Positions 1 through 9,949 of a DNA stretch of 64,000 bases are shown piece by piece. Where the stretch lies: positions 248,001 through 312,000 of the forward strand of contig JAIUNJ010000002.1 of NCBI GenBank assembly GCA_020161855.1. The letters run 5' to 3'. Within the stretch, counting starts at the first letter, position 1. The number at the start of each line of letters is the position of its first letter. A program made the translations under genes and the position numbers. The notes below the pieces were generated by a model. The model did no database searches and was not told the origin of the DNA. It was given only the letters and a program-made list of their open reading frames with translations. Source of the DNA: Pseudomonadota bacterium. GTDB taxonomy: Bacteria; Pseudomonadota; Alphaproteobacteria; Rhizobiales; Aestuariivirgaceae.

Positions 1-107
1 AGCCTGTGCGCGACGACAAACTCGTTCTGGGTGAGGCCTTGCTGAAGGACGGCAGCATCAAGCTTTCCATGGGCAAGAAGAAGCACGTGCTTCTGAAGCC
101 CGTCTGA
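1..107 (+). CDS. tyrS: Tyrosyl-tRNA synthetase, C-terminal end (partial)
   Basis: Only the last 34 codons are in the window, read in the frame starting at base 3 and ending with TGA at 105-107. The visible residues (..GSIKLSMGKKKHVLLKPV) resemble the end of the S4 RNA-binding domain that closes bacterial TyrRS. If correct, the enzyme charges tRNA-Tyr in the cytoplasm and this tail contacts the tRNA. It converges on the AsmA-like gene with only 15 bases between stops. The assignment rests on a short tail; another S4-domain protein is possible. Confidence 0.6.
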   Translation, partial: PVRDDKLVLGEALLKDGSIKLSMGKKKHVLLKPV

Positions 108-122
108 GAGCCCGCGAGTTCT

Positions 123-3100
123 TCAGTTAGTCTTTGCCGGGCGCTCGTTGGTCTTGCGGGGCCGTTCGCGGCAGGCCGTCTGCTCATATTCAAAGAGCTT
201 GCGCAGGATTCCGGGCGCCAGGAAGGACAGCGGATTGAGCTGGTATTCCGGCTTCTTCACCGTGCCGCCCATGGCATAGGTGATGCCCAGAAGGCCTTCG
301 CGCTTGCCACCTGTCAGGATGTCGCCCAACAGCGGCACATCATTCAGCGCATTGTTCAGGATATAGGCCGGGATGTAAGTGCCGGTGATATCCATGGCGC
401 CATCGGCCTTGCGGATGAGCCCGGAAGCCGTCGCTCCCATGTCGGGGCCGCGCAGGCTGACCTTGCACAGGCGCACGAACTGATTGTCGGAGGTGAACGG
501 CAACTGCAGCCTGTTGAAGAAGACGCCGCCGCGGCGCGGACCTGACTTCTTCGGGCGGCCGCGGGCGTCTAGTTCGGCAAGTGCGGCCTCGTCACGAACC
601 TCGAAGCGTTCGATATTCAGGCGGCCGTTCTTGACCGGGGCGCCCTTGCCATTGCCGATAAGGGCATAGAACTCCAGTTGCCCACCTGCGACCTTGCCGT
701 AGAAATCCGTTGACCGCAGCACAGCGCCGCCGTCGATGCTGGCCACGCGCAGTTCGCGGCCCTCGGCAGTCGGCGTCAGCCGGATCGTCAAGGGTTTGCC
801 GCTCTTGAACATGCCCTCGACATTGGCCGTCTTGATCGTTCCGCCTTCGGAAACGAAAGTCGCCTTGACGCCCGTCACCTGCTCACCACGGAAAGCATAG
901 ACGGTGTCAATCTGTGCGTTGACGATGAGGTTCTGGCCGCTGGTGCCTTTCGGCGAGGCATCCGGCGTTGCTGCAGGCAGCGGTGATATCAGTTGCCGTA
1001 TGTAAGGGCGCGCATCGATCGATGTGCCGGTGAGTTGCAAGTTGAGCGCTTCCTCACCAGGCGTCAGCGTGGCGGCGAAGGTGTCGTCCTCCTCCAACTG
1101 AATCTCGGTCGCCTTGATGGTGGCGATCTGTCCGCCCTTCACAGATACCATCCCGCGAAGCTTCAGATTGGGTCCATCGATCTTGATGTCGTCGATGCGG
1201 CGGTTGCCCTTGCCCATCTCCCGCACGGTGAAGGTCGCCGTCGTGCCCTTGGCGGGCTTCCGCGACCAGCCCGCAGCAGCGAGCTTCATGGCAACCTTCG
1301 ACAGGTCTGCCTTGACGGTGATTTCCCGGCCTTCGTCGCTGGGAGGGCCAATCACTGCCTGCACCGGAATGTCGCCCGAGATATAGTCTTCAATCTTCAG
1401 GCCGATCTTCGTCCGCATGTCAGCGTCGGCGACTGTCTCGATTTCGGTTGTCGGCTCGCCCGGCCCGCGCGGCTTCGACCAAGTGATGTCCGCCGGGACG
1501 CCGTTCAGCTTTGCCGGGCCGGTAACCGTGATCTTGTCGGGATCGACTGTGACGCCGAACTCGCCATCTGTGAGATTGATCCCCGGCATGGCATTGGCGA
1601 GCTTCGCGTCAGAGATGTTGACCTTCGTCGAGATCTGCACGCGCTCGCGCGGCGGATTCTTGATCAGCGGCAGGCCGAGTTCGATGTGAGCCTTGGCCGT
1701 GCCGCCAAGCTTGGCAGCCGAACCCGCGTCGGCGGGCGCCATGTTGAGATCCGGATGGGCGGCAAAGGCCATCATGTCCTCGACCGAGCCGGCGATGTCG
1801 AAGCTGAACTCGCCCGGCACCTCTCGCTGCAGCAAGGGCGTGGCGATGAACTGGCCCTTCACCAGCTTGACGGTCTCACCCGTCTCGAGAGTGGCCTGCC
1901 CGTCATCCAGGGTGAGCTCAAACGTGCTGCCCTTGAGATGGGCGGAGCCGCGTGCCTTCTGCAGCGGCGGGAGGGATTTGAAATAGGTTGTCGTCACGTT
2001 TTGCATCGTGAAAGATACGTCGACAGCACCGTCCTGCAACTGCCTCTCGCGAAGAGCGCGGGCCAAAGCGTTGGCCGGGAAATTGACCACAAAGGTGCCT
2101 TCCTCAATTTCTCCGGCCGAGACGTGCTCGTTGATCCAGGCGCGCGTGTTAGGCGTGAGGATCGGGGGCCAGAGTTCCTTGAGGAGATCGGCAGACACTT
2201 CGCGCAGGCGGCCGGCTATCTGGATACCGGCAGACTCGTCTCCGCCCGTGATCGCACCGCGCAGCCTGACTCCGGTCTCGCCGGCCATCACAACGAGGTC
2301 ATCGATCTGCAACCGCGCATTTTCGACTGCCGCGGAGCCCTTGAAGGCAATACGGTCAATCTGTTGCGGTGCCTGATCAGGAACGGCCGCCGGCACATTC
2401 TCAGCCTTGGCGAGCACATCAATATCAAGAGCCAGCAGCTTGCCTTCGGCATTACGTTTCGGTGTCACGTCTCCGGAAACATTCATCTTGCTGCCGCCGA
2501 CAAGCAGAGACGAATCCTCGATCTTCAACTGGTCTTCGTCGACGTTGTAGTTCACCTTGAAAGCGCCCTCGTCCACCTGGATGGGCTTGGCGAAGTAGTC
2601 CGGCAGATTGAGTTCGCCGGCGGAGGCAAACAATTCGCCGCTCGCCTTCCTGACCATGCCGCCCTTGCTGACCTCGAACTCCACACGGCCGGAGAACGGC
2701 ATGCTGAAGCGGGCAAACTGCGCCAGCGCAAAGATCTCGTCCGAAACATTGGCCGGCACGAGATCGGTCACGGCGAGATTCACGGTATAGACCTCCGCGT
2801 CGCGCCGGTAGTTGGCCGAGAGATCGGCATGCCATGGCTTGCCACCGCTGGAGATCTCAACCTTGGCAACGGAGATGAACCCATAGGGCATGCGGCGAAA
2901 AACCAGATCCGCACGCGGCGAGCGCCAGGTGGCGTCATTGGCCTCATCGTAGAAGGTGAGCGCTGCCTGGCTGACTTTGATATCATCGAGATGCGCAAGC
3001 GCCCCGGTGCCCGTGTCACCGGACAGGATCTCGGCGAGCTTGCCGCTTTCCGCACGCATGGACTCCGTGCTCGCCTGCGGTGCAGGGTCAGGTGCCACAT

Positions 3101-3572
3101 CGCTTTCGATGTCGCCGGGCGTCACCACGGTCACTTCATCGGCGCCCGCAGCCTGCTCGCCAATGCCGAGTTCCATCGAGCCATCGAGATTGCGGCGGGC
3201 ATTGATCTTCGGCCCGATCAACTCGATCGATCTGACGACGACGGAGCCGCGCATGATGGCCGAGGGATCGAGCGTTACACCGACCTTTGGCGACGTCGCG
3301 AGCACCTGCCCATCGTTGTCACGCAGCACCACATTATGGGCGCGGACACTCGGCATGCTGGTCTCGGGATCAAGCTCGAGGGCTGTGTCACTCAGGGTGA
3401 CATTGAGACCGGCAAGCTGCGCATTAATGGCCCTCTGGATCGAACCCTGCAGAAAGGTCAGCGGCATCGGCGCGGCCGCGAGCCAGAGAAACGCACCGCC
3501 CGCAAGCAGCGCCACGACAAGCGTAAGCCCCAACAGCGTATAAAGCGTTGCTTTCAGAGCTCTGCGCCCCAA
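123..3572 (-). CDS. AsmA-like/DUF3971 envelope protein
   Basis: 1149 residues. One N-terminal membrane anchor (about residues 8-33) is followed by a long periplasmic region rich in beta-strand repeats with a conserved-looking C-terminal block (..RLQLPFTSDNQFVRL.., ..DITGTYIPAYILNNALNDVPLLGDILTGG..). This matches the DUF3971/AsmA-like C-terminal family, large inner-membrane-anchored proteins related to YhdP and TamB, which are thought to bridge the periplasm and move phospholipid to the outer membrane. The start is TTG at 3572, preceded by a GAGAGA stretch; no ATG occurs before the anchor. It stands alone, convergent with the tyrS end. Family placement is good; the exact role is inferred. Confidence 0.75.
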   Translation of the reverse strand: MGRRALKATLYTLLGLTLVVALLAGGAFLWLAAAPMPLTFLQGSIQRAINAQLAGLNVTLSDTALELDPETSMPSVRAHNVVLRDNDGQVLATSPKVGVTLDPSAIMRGSVVVRSIELIGPKINARRNLDGSMELGIGEQAAGADEVTVVTPGDIESDVAPDPAPQASTESMRAESGKLAEILSGDTGTGALAHLDDIKVSQAALTFYDEANDATWRSPRADLVFRRMPYGFISVAKVEISSGGKPWHADLSANYRRDAEVYTVNLAVTDLVPANVSDEIFALAQFARFSMPFSGRVEFEVSKGGMVRKASGELFASAGELNLPDYFAKPIQVDEGAFKVNYNVDEDQLKIEDSSLLVGGSKMNVSGDVTPKRNAEGKLLALDIDVLAKAENVPAAVPDQAPQQIDRIAFKGSAAVENARLQIDDLVVMAGETGVRLRGAITGGDESAGIQIAGRLREVSADLLKELWPPILTPNTRAWINEHVSAGEIEEGTFVVNFPANALARALRERQLQDGAVDVSFTMQNVTTTYFKSLPPLQKARGSAHLKGSTFELTLDDGQATLETGETVKLVKGQFIATPLLQREVPGEFSFDIAGSVEDMMAFAAHPDLNMAPADAGSAAKLGGTAKAHIELGLPLIKNPPRERVQISTKVNISDAKLANAMPGINLTDGEFGVTVDPDKITVTGPAKLNGVPADITWSKPRGPGEPTTEIETVADADMRTKIGLKIEDYISGDIPVQAVIGPPSDEGREITVKADLSKVAMKLAAAGWSRKPAKGTTATFTVREMGKGNRRIDDIKIDGPNLKLRGMVSVKGGQIATIKATEIQLEEDDTFAATLTPGEEALNLQLTGTSIDARPYIRQLISPLPAATPDASPKGTSGQNLIVNAQIDTVYAFRGEQVTGVKATFVSEGGTIKTANVEGMFKSGKPLTIRLTPTAEGRELRVASIDGGAVLRSTDFYGKVAGGQLEFYALIGNGKGAPVKNGRLNIERFEVRDEAALAELDARGRPKKSGPRRGGVFFNRLQLPFTSDNQFVRLCKVSLRGPDMGATASGLIRKADGAMDITGTYIPAYILNNALNDVPLLGDILTGGKREGLLGITYAMGGTVKKPEYQLNPLSFLAPGILRKLFEYEQTACRERPRKTNERPAKTN

Positions 3573-3822
3573 GTCTCTCTTCCTTTGCCGGCCGCCTCAG
3601 ACATTCATTCCGAGTCGTGCCGCTCTGCTGCCCAATCAGGCTGATACCTCATGGGGCAATGATCGCCAAGATTGACCAAAGCAAGGCAATCTGTCTCAAT
3701 CAAGTCAAAGGCTTCCGGAGAAAAATCCGCGATGACAGGCGCGTCCGGACCGTCTAAACTTCACCTCCTGTTTGACTGTCCTGTGACAGGCCAGTACGAG
3801 GTTGCCTGAGGGGGCTGCTGAG

Positions 3823-4329
3823 ATGTTTTTCAAGAAGAAGGGTACTGCCAAGCCGGCTGTCTCGCCTGCTACGCCGGTGGTGGAGAATGATCCCGCCGAG
3901 CCGTCATACATCGGACAGGACGTGGCCATCGAAGGGCAGATTTCCTGCGATGGCGAATTGCACATCGATGGTGCCTTCCGTGGCACGGTCCGGGCGCGTG
4001 TTTGCGTGATCGACACCCACGGCGTTCTCCAGGGCGAGCTGAGCGGCGAAGTGATTCATGTGCGGGGCCGCGTCATCGGACCAATCCAGGGGGCCAAGGT
4101 CTATATCCACGCGGGCGCCCATGTGGAGGGCGACGTCTTCCACGACACGATTAGCATCGAGAACGGTGCCTATATCTACGGAACGGTCAGGCACAACGGC
4201 ACGCCTGTGCCGCCTGCCTCCGTCTTCCAGACCATGCCTGATCCGTCGTCCAGCATCCCGGTGGCCGAGCCACTTGATGACAACGGCAAGGACGCAAACG
4301 GCATCCGCGTCGTTCATTCGCGCGGCTGA
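3823..4329 (+). CDS. Bactofilin family cytoskeletal protein
   Basis: 168 residues. After a short lysine-rich start (MFFKKKG..) the core (about 30-125) is a beta-helix repeat with the typical phrases SYIGQDVAIEGQISCDGELHIDGAF and VIHVRGRVIGPIQGAKVYIHAGAHVEGDVFHDTISIE; the tail is disordered and proline-rich. Bactofilins self-assemble without nucleotide into membrane-associated filaments that scaffold cell-wall enzymes and shape. The ATG at 3823 has a purine-rich GAGGGGG site 9-15 bases upstream and is preferred to an upstream in-frame TTG at 3802. The usual M23 peptidase partner is not adjacent, but the next leftward operon encodes wall enzymes. Confidence 0.85.
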   Translation: MFFKKKGTAKPAVSPATPVVENDPAEPSYIGQDVAIEGQISCDGELHIDGAFRGTVRARVCVIDTHGVLQGELSGEVIHVRGRVIGPIQGAKVYIHAGAHVEGDVFHDTISIENGAYIYGTVRHNGTPVPPASVFQTMPDPSSSIPVAEPLDDNGKDANGIRVVHSRG

Positions 4330-4340
4330 GTTCCCGAAAT

Positions 4341-5469
4341 CTAGTCGATATCTTCCACGACCGTGTCGCCGCCGTGAATCTTGTGGGCGAGCGAGGCCTG
4401 GATGAAGTCGTCAACGCTGCCATCGAGAACGGCATCGGGATTGGTGCTCGTGTGGCCCGTGCGCAGATCCTTCACCAGCTGATACGGCTGCAGCACGTAT
4501 GAGCGGATCTGGTGGCCCCAGCCGATATCGGTCTTCTTGGCATTGGCCGCGTCGATCTTCTCCTGCTTCTTCTGCAGTTCCATCTCATAGAGGCGGGCCT
4601 TCAGCATCTTGAGAGCCGTGGCGCGGTTCTTGTGCTGCGAGCGTTCGGCCTGGCAGGCAACGATGATCCCGGTTGGCATATGGGTAATGCGGACGGCCGA
4701 GTCAGTGGTGTTCACATGCTGCCCACCCGCACCTGAGGCGCGATAGGTATCAACCTTCAGATCGCTCTCGACCACTTCGATGTCGATATTGTCGTCGATC
4801 ACCGGATAGACATAGACCGACGCGAAGGAGGTCTGCCGCCGCGCATTCGAATCATAAGGCGAGATGCGGACAAGGCGATGAACACCGCTTTCCGTCTTCA
4901 GCTTGCCATAGGCATTGTGGCCCTTGATCTGCAGCGTGCAGGACTTGATGCCGGCTTCTTCACCCGCATGCTCATCGAGAACCTCGACCTTGTATCCGCT
5001 CTGGTTGGCCCAGCGCACATACATGCGCATCAGCATGGAAGCCCAATCCTGGCTCTCTGTGCCGCCCGCGCCCGCATTGATCTGGAGATAACTGTCGTTC
5101 GAGTCAGCCTCTCCCGAAAGCAGCGTATCGAGTTCGACGGCGGCCACTTCGTTCTGCAACGCCGCGATTGCCTTCTCGGCCTCGGTCACAATGGAGGCAT
5201 CGCCCTCGGACTCGCCCATGGCGATGAGTTCGATATTATCGGCCACGCCCTGCTCGATCCTGAGAATGCCGTTGATGCGGTTCTCAAGGTCCTGGCGGCG
5301 GCGCATCAGCGTCTGGGCCTTCTGGGGATCGTCCCAGAAGTTGGGGCCTTCGGATTTTGCGTTCAGTTCGGCAAGTTCTCGCTGGGCATTATCCCAGTCA
5401 AAGATGCCTCCTCAGCAGTCCCAGGGACTGCTGGATTTCGTCGGCAAGTTTCGCGGTTTCCGCGCGCAT
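4341..5469 (-). CDS. prfB: Peptide chain release factor 2 (programmed +1 frameshift)
   Basis: RF2 recognises UGA/UAA and releases the finished peptide. The gene is in two frames: ATG at 5469 opens 23 codons ending ..LLRRHL, then an in-frame TGA at 5400-5398; a +1 shift (reading GAC from 5399) joins it to the long frame ending at 4341, giving 375 residues. The catalytic GGQ is in [21 protein letters not shown]; the stop-recognition loop reads [13 protein letters not shown] (SPY where E. coli has SPF). A naive call starts at 5306 and loses 54 residues, including [13 protein letters not shown]. Forty bases downstream of the PBP1A stop on the same strand, it probably ends the amiC-PBP1A-prfB operon. 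The level is self-regulated through UGA termination. Confidence 0.95.
5397..5412 (-). promoter_or_regulatory. prfB autoregulatory +1 frameshift site
   Basis: The coding strand reads AGGAGGCATCTTTGAC. The AGGAGG is an internal Shine-Dalgarno-like sequence three bases before CTT, followed by the slow in-frame stop TGA and then C. This is the same arrangement as the E. coli site (AGGGGGTATCTTTGAC). Low RF2 makes the ribosome pause at TGA, slip from CTT to TTT and continue in the +1 frame. Confidence 0.95.
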
Positions 5470-5509
5470 GTCGTTGTTCCGATTCGGATTTGTTAGGTAG
5501 CGTGAGGGC

Positions 5510-8014
5510 TCAATAGAGGCCGCCGCCCTGCGGCGTCAACCCGGGGTCAGCACCGCCGCCGCCCTGCGCCGGCTGGTTCGGCGGCACGAGGACAACGCCC
5601 TCGCCGCTCGCCGTCTGCTTGGCCACACCATCCTCACCGATGGTGCGCGAGGTATTCGGCGGCTCGTCACCCGGCTTGAAGGCTTCGAGGATCACGTTCT
5701 GCTGGCCGAAGATACCGCGCTTACCGTTCACCGCGTTGATGGGGATGAGTTCGATGGCGCGCGGCACATGGAAAGGCGCTGCCGCCTTGCCTTCAAGCGC
5801 CTGCTTCATGAAATCAGCGACGATCGGCGCGGCCAATTCACCGCCGGTGCGCTTCTTGCCCATGGGCTTTGGATTGTCGAAGCCGATATAGGCGCCAACC
5901 GCAAGGTTCGGCGTGTAGCCCACAAACCAGGCGTCACGCTCGTCGTTCGAGGTGCCGGTCTTGCCGGCCACCGGCTTCATCACGGCCTTGAGCTTCTGCC
6001 CGGTGCCGCGCTCCACCACGCCTTCCAGCATCGAGGTGATCTGATAGGCCGTATAGGGGCTCATCACCTGTTCGCGATTGTCGAGCGGATCGGGATCGGG
6101 AAGATCGGCAGAGAAGGTGTCAACAGAGCAGCCGCTACAGTCGCGCTTGTCATGGCGCCAGATGGTCTTGCCGCGGCGGTCCTGGATACGGTCGATAAGC
6201 GTCGGCTCGATCTTGCGTCCGCCGTTGTCGAACATGCTGTAGGCCGTCGTCATGCGCAGCAAGGTCGTTTCGGCGGAACCCAGCGAGTTGGCGAGATGCT
6301 GCGGCATGCGGTCATAGATGCCGAGCCGCTGCGCCAGATCGGCGATGCGCGTCATGCCGAGATCAGCGGCAAGGCGCACGGTCATGGCATTTCGCGATTG
6401 CTCGATGCCGCGGCGCAAGGTCGAGGGGCCATAGAATTTGCCCGTATAGTTCTTGGGCCGCCAGATCTTGCCATCCGACATGCGGAACTCGACCGGCGCA
6501 TCGAGCACGACAGAAGCCGGCGTGTAGCCGTTGTCGAGAGCCGCGGCATACACGATAGGCTTGAACGAAGAGCCCGGCTGGCGCATCGCCTGCGTGGCGC
6601 GGTTGAACTGGCTGGTGCCATAAGAGAAGCCGCCGACCATGGCGAGCACACGGCCCGTATGCGGGTCCATGGCAACCATTGCGCCTTCGACCTCCGGCAT
6701 CTGCATGAGATGGAACTGCTGCGGGTTCTGCGACGGCGCTACATAGACAATGTCACCGATGGCCAGCACCTGGCTGGCATCAGTCACGGCCTTGCCGCGC
6801 TTGCTGCCGTCCACATATTTCTCGGCCCACTTCATCAGCTCCAGCGGGATGGTCGCCGTGGTCCGCTCATCGGAAGGCTTGCCGTTGTCGGCAAGGCCAG
6901 GCTGCAGGCCTATCGTTGCCTGTTCCTTTTGCACGTCGAGCACGATGGCCAGCTGCCAGGGCGTCAGGTCAGCCGCGACCTTCATGGTGCCCATGAAGGG
7001 TGCCCAGTCGCCGGGCGTCAGCTCCACATGCTTCACCGGCCCGCGCCAGCCGCGCTCCCGGTCAAACGAAATGAGGCCACGTGCCAGCGCCTGGCGGGCC
7101 ATGATCTGCAGCTTAGGATCAAGGGTGGAGCGCACCGAATAGCCGCCCTTGGCAAGCTGCTCCTTGCCAAAGATATTCACGAGATCGCGGCGGACTTCTT
7201 CGGCGAAGCTCTCGGCCGCAAACATCTGCGCGCCGAAGGGGCGCGGATTGACCTTCAGCGGCTTGGCTTGCGCATCAAGCATTTCCTGGCGCGAGATGTT
7301 GCCGTTGTCATACATCTGCTCGAGCACCCAGTTGCGGCGCTCGATGGCGCGCTTCTCGTGCCGGAACGGATGATAGTTGTTGGGGCCCTTGGGAAGCGCC
7401 GCCATATAGGCCATTTCGTCGAGCGAGAGTTCATCGAGTGACTTGCCGAAATAGTTCAGGGCCGCCGCGGCGACGCCGTAAGAATTGAGGCCGAGAAAAA
7501 TCTCATTGAGATAGAGCTCGAAAATCTGGTCCTTGGTGAAGGCCGCTTCCATGCGCTGCACCAGCATGGCTTCCTTGAGCTTGCGCGTCAGGGTCTGCTC
7601 ATTGGTGAGAAGGAAGTTCTTGGCCACCTGCTGGGTGATTGTCGAAGCGCCGACAATCTGCCCCTTGCCTGTCGCCTTTACCTGCACATAGCGGATGACG
7701 GCCGCGAAGATGCCACGCCAGTCGAGGCCCGCGTGCTGGTAGAAGGTCTTGTCCTCGGCCGCGAGATAAGCCTCTTTCAACTTCAGCGGAATGGAGTCGA
7801 TCGGCACGAAAAGGCGGCGCTGCTCGGCATATTCCGCAAGCAATGAGCCATCGGAGGCATGCAACCGCGTCATCACCGGTGGCTCATAGGCAGCAAGCTG
7901 CTTATAATCAGGCAGGTCCTTGGAAACATCCCACATGATGTAAAGGGAAGCGCCTGTAAGGCCGAGGGCGATCATGAACCCCGCAGCAAACAGCCAACCC
8001 AGAAACTTCAACAT
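5510..8014 (-). CDS. mrcA: Penicillin-binding protein 1A (bifunctional)
   Basis: 834 residues. One N-terminal membrane anchor (about 3-28) is followed by a GT51 glycosyltransferase domain with the catalytic EDKTFYQHAG (Glu near 87) and GASTITQQVAKN, then an OB-like insert and a transpeptidase domain with SxxK (GSSFKP, near 480), SxN (SRNAM) and KTG (KTGTSNDERDAWFVGY) motifs. It polymerises and cross-links peptidoglycan at the inner membrane. The ATG at 8014 was chosen; an in-frame TTG 10 codons earlier is possible. It lies between amiC and prfB, all leftward, a common alphaproteobacterial order. The tail is rich in Gly/Pro. Confidence 0.93.
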   Translation of the reverse strand: MLKFLGWLFAAGFMIALGLTGASLYIMWDVSKDLPDYKQLAAYEPPVMTRLHASDGSLLAEYAEQRRLFVPIDSIPLKLKEAYLAAEDKTFYQHAGLDWRGIFAAVIRYVQVKATGKGQIVGASTITQQVAKNFLLTNEQTLTRKLKEAMLVQRMEAAFTKDQIFELYLNEIFLGLNSYGVAAAALNYFGKSLDELSLDEMAYMAALPKGPNNYHPFRHEKRAIERRNWVLEQMYDNGNISRQEMLDAQAKPLKVNPRPFGAQMFAAESFAEEVRRDLVNIFGKEQLAKGGYSVRSTLDPKLQIMARQALARGLISFDRERGWRGPVKHVELTPGDWAPFMGTMKVAADLTPWQLAIVLDVQKEQATIGLQPGLADNGKPSDERTTATIPLELMKWAEKYVDGSKRGKAVTDASQVLAIGDIVYVAPSQNPQQFHLMQMPEVEGAMVAMDPHTGRVLAMVGGFSYGTSQFNRATQAMRQPGSSFKPIVYAAALDNGYTPASVVLDAPVEFRMSDGKIWRPKNYTGKFYGPSTLRRGIEQSRNAMTVRLAADLGMTRIADLAQRLGIYDRMPQHLANSLGSAETTLLRMTTAYSMFDNGGRKIEPTLIDRIQDRRGKTIWRHDKRDCSGCSVDTFSADLPDPDPLDNREQVMSPYTAYQITSMLEGVVERGTGQKLKAVMKPVAGKTGTSNDERDAWFVGYTPNLAVGAYIGFDNPKPMGKKRTGGELAAPIVADFMKQALEGKAAAPFHVPRAIELIPINAVNGKRGIFGQQNVILEAFKPGDEPPNTSRTIGEDGVAKQTASGEGVVLVPPNQPAQGGGGADPGLTPQGGGLY

Positions 8015-8146
8015 GCCTTCGTGCCGCCTCTTGAACCGGTGCAAACCAAATCAGTGACCCTCTAACACAACTCGTGAGTGGTCCACACCCCATTTAACAA
8101 GACGGATTATCGCCCGCGAATATGGCAGCGCGGGGGCAAAAGCCCA

Positions 8147-9472
8147 TCAGCGATTGGCCGCCACTTCCGTCGCGAAATGCCGGTTGATGGCCGCCGTCAT
8201 GGCCTTCGCCGTTTCGGCCCGCCATTCTGTTGAAAGCAGGCGTTCCTCATCTGCCTTGGTCGAGAGAAAGCCGAGTTCCACGAGCACCGAAGGCACGTCC
8301 GGCGCCTTCAGCACCTTGAAACCCGCGGAACGCAAGGGCTTGCCGGCCATCGGTGTGACGCGCTGCAATTCCTTCAGCGCGTTGCGCGAGAAAGACACCG
8401 CATAGTTCTTGGATTCGCGGCGGATGAGTTCAATCAGTACATCGGTCACATCCTCGTTCTCAAGCCCGAGGTCGATGCCCCCCACCATGTCGGCGCGGTT
8501 TTCCTTTTGTGCCAGGGCCTCGGCTTCCTCGTCCGAGGCCTGGTCTGAAAGCGTATATATAGTCGTGCCTGTCGCGGTCTTGCCGCGCACGATATCGGCA
8601 TGAATGGCGATCATCAGGTCGGCGTGATGTTCGCGGGCAAATTTCACACGGTCGAGCAGCGTCATGAATGTGTCGTCGCCGCGGGTCATGATCGCAATGT
8701 TGCGGCCATCGGCATCGATCGCTGCTTTCAGAGACTGGGCGAAAGCAAGGACGACATCCTTCTCCTTCGTGCCGGTCGGGCCGACGGCGCCGGGGTCCAT
8801 GCCGCCATGACCGGCATCAATGACGATCACCTTCTTGCCATCGGGCCGGGCCGGCTTGGCGATCACCTGCTTCGGCGCCGGAGGTGTCTCCACCTGCGGT
8901 TCAGGCTTCGGCACCGGCTTGATGATGACCGGTTGAACCGCGGGCTCCGCCTCTGCCACTTCAGGCTCCGGATCGGGTGCGGCCTTTGGCTTGGGCTGAT
9001 ATCCGGGATTGTCCTTGGCATAGGCCGCATCGAAGACGTCCTGATCTATCGCCATCAGGTCGATGATGATCTGGGCCGGTTTCTTGCCGTCCTTGGGTTT
9101 CAGGAAAGACCCCTGGATCAGCACCGGACCCGCGGTATCGATGACAATCCGCGACTTTCCCTCTTCGATAATGCCGTAGCGGAGGGCCTTGACGAGCCCT
9201 GCCCCCTTGCGGCCGAGGCCGGGCGGCACGTCAAAGGAGACATCGGCCATATCGACAATCACCCGGAAGGGGTCAGGCAGCACCCGTGCCGAGTAGCCGA
9301 CATCCCGGGAAACATCGACGGTGATGCGGGTGGTCTGCGCATCTCCCTTAAACGTGAAGCCCGTCGCCGTTGCGGCGGCCTGCGCTGCCGGGTTGAGCAG
9401 CAGCACCCCCGCAAAAAGGGCAAAAGCCACCCAGAGGATCCGGAAAAATCTGGAAATGACCACGGAACACAT
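8147..9472 (-). CDS. amiC: N-acetylmuramoyl-L-alanine amidase (AmiC type)
   Basis: 441 residues. A signal anchor (about 8-33) precedes an AMIN domain (about 38-130: TRITVDVSRDVGYSARVLP..), a proline/glutamate-rich linker, and an Amidase_3 domain from about 213 with the zinc motif VIVIDAGHGGMDPGA and later MIAIHAD. It cleaves the amide bond between MurNAc and the stem peptide, splitting septal wall during cell separation, and acts in the periplasm. ATG at 9472 is used rather than an upstream ATG at 9520, because the signal sequence begins just after it. Probably the first gene of an amiC-PBP1A-prfB unit. A near-match to the CtrA motif lies 64 bases upstream. Confidence 0.92.
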   Translation of the reverse strand: MCSVVISRFFRILWVAFALFAGVLLLNPAAQAAATATGFTFKGDAQTTRITVDVSRDVGYSARVLPDPFRVIVDMADVSFDVPPGLGRKGAGLVKALRYGIIEEGKSRIVIDTAGPVLIQGSFLKPKDGKKPAQIIIDLMAIDQDVFDAAYAKDNPGYQPKPKAAPDPEPEVAEAEPAVQPVIIKPVPKPEPQVETPPAPKQVIAKPARPDGKKVIVIDAGHGGMDPGAVGPTGTKEKDVVLAFAQSLKAAIDADGRNIAIMTRGDDTFMTLLDRVKFAREHHADLMIAIHADIVRGKTATGTTIYTLSDQASDEEAEALAQKENRADMVGGIDLGLENEDVTDVLIELIRRESKNYAVSFSRNALKELQRVTPMAGKPLRSAGFKVLKAPDVPSVLVELGFLSTKADEERLLSTEWRAETAKAMTAAINRHFATEVAANR

Positions 9473-9535
9473 TGAAACTATTTTATTTTTCCTCAAGTCG
9501 ACATGGCAGTCCGGGGCCACGATAGAAGGCCATGG

Positions 9536-9550
9536 TTAACCCCGCGTTGA
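9536..9550 (-). promoter_or_regulatory. CtrA-like half-degenerate box upstream of amiC
   Basis: TTAA (9536-9539), seven bases, then TTGA (9547-9550): 7 of 8 matches to the CtrA motif TTAA-N7-TTAA. It lies 64 bases upstream of the amiC start. CtrA often controls division and separation genes in alphaproteobacteria, but a 7/8 match can arise by chance. Confidence 0.3.
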
Positions 9551-9949
9551 GGCAAGGCCCGTCGCGCTCTTGCCATTCCGCCCTTTGATCCCTACAAGAG
9601 ACCGTCCCTCAGACAGGACTCAAGTAGCCGCCGTGCTCACGTTCTGATTGCAAGGGCAACAGTTTCGCAACGTGGCGGCGTCCGGTCCGCTTTGGCAAGC
9701 AGCTGCCACTCTGCGTTTGGCTAGGTTCTACGGAACCGCAACACCGTCCAGCCGGTCAGGGAACCGGAGGGCGGGCCGACAAGTGTATCACCGTCAGCGT
9801 CCTTTGCGGATGTTGGCAAATGTCAATCGAGGGATATGAACCAGCTCCCCGTCTGCATTCCCGGCACAGAGACCGGAACAGATTGCGAAACCGCAAGGCG
9901 GCTTTCGTTCAGGCGAGCGGCAGTGTCCCACTTTGCAGGCGCATGCGCC

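Noticed and set aside
993-3644. 883-codon open frame on the plus strand opposite the AsmA-like gene
   Set aside because: It is an antisense shadow of the 1149-residue gene: no family-like sequence and Arg/His/Gly-rich shadow composition.
3776-3789. CTGTC-N4-GACAG near the bactofilin start
   Set aside because: It is an inverted repeat, not the direct repeat of a PHO box, and too short to call an operator alone.
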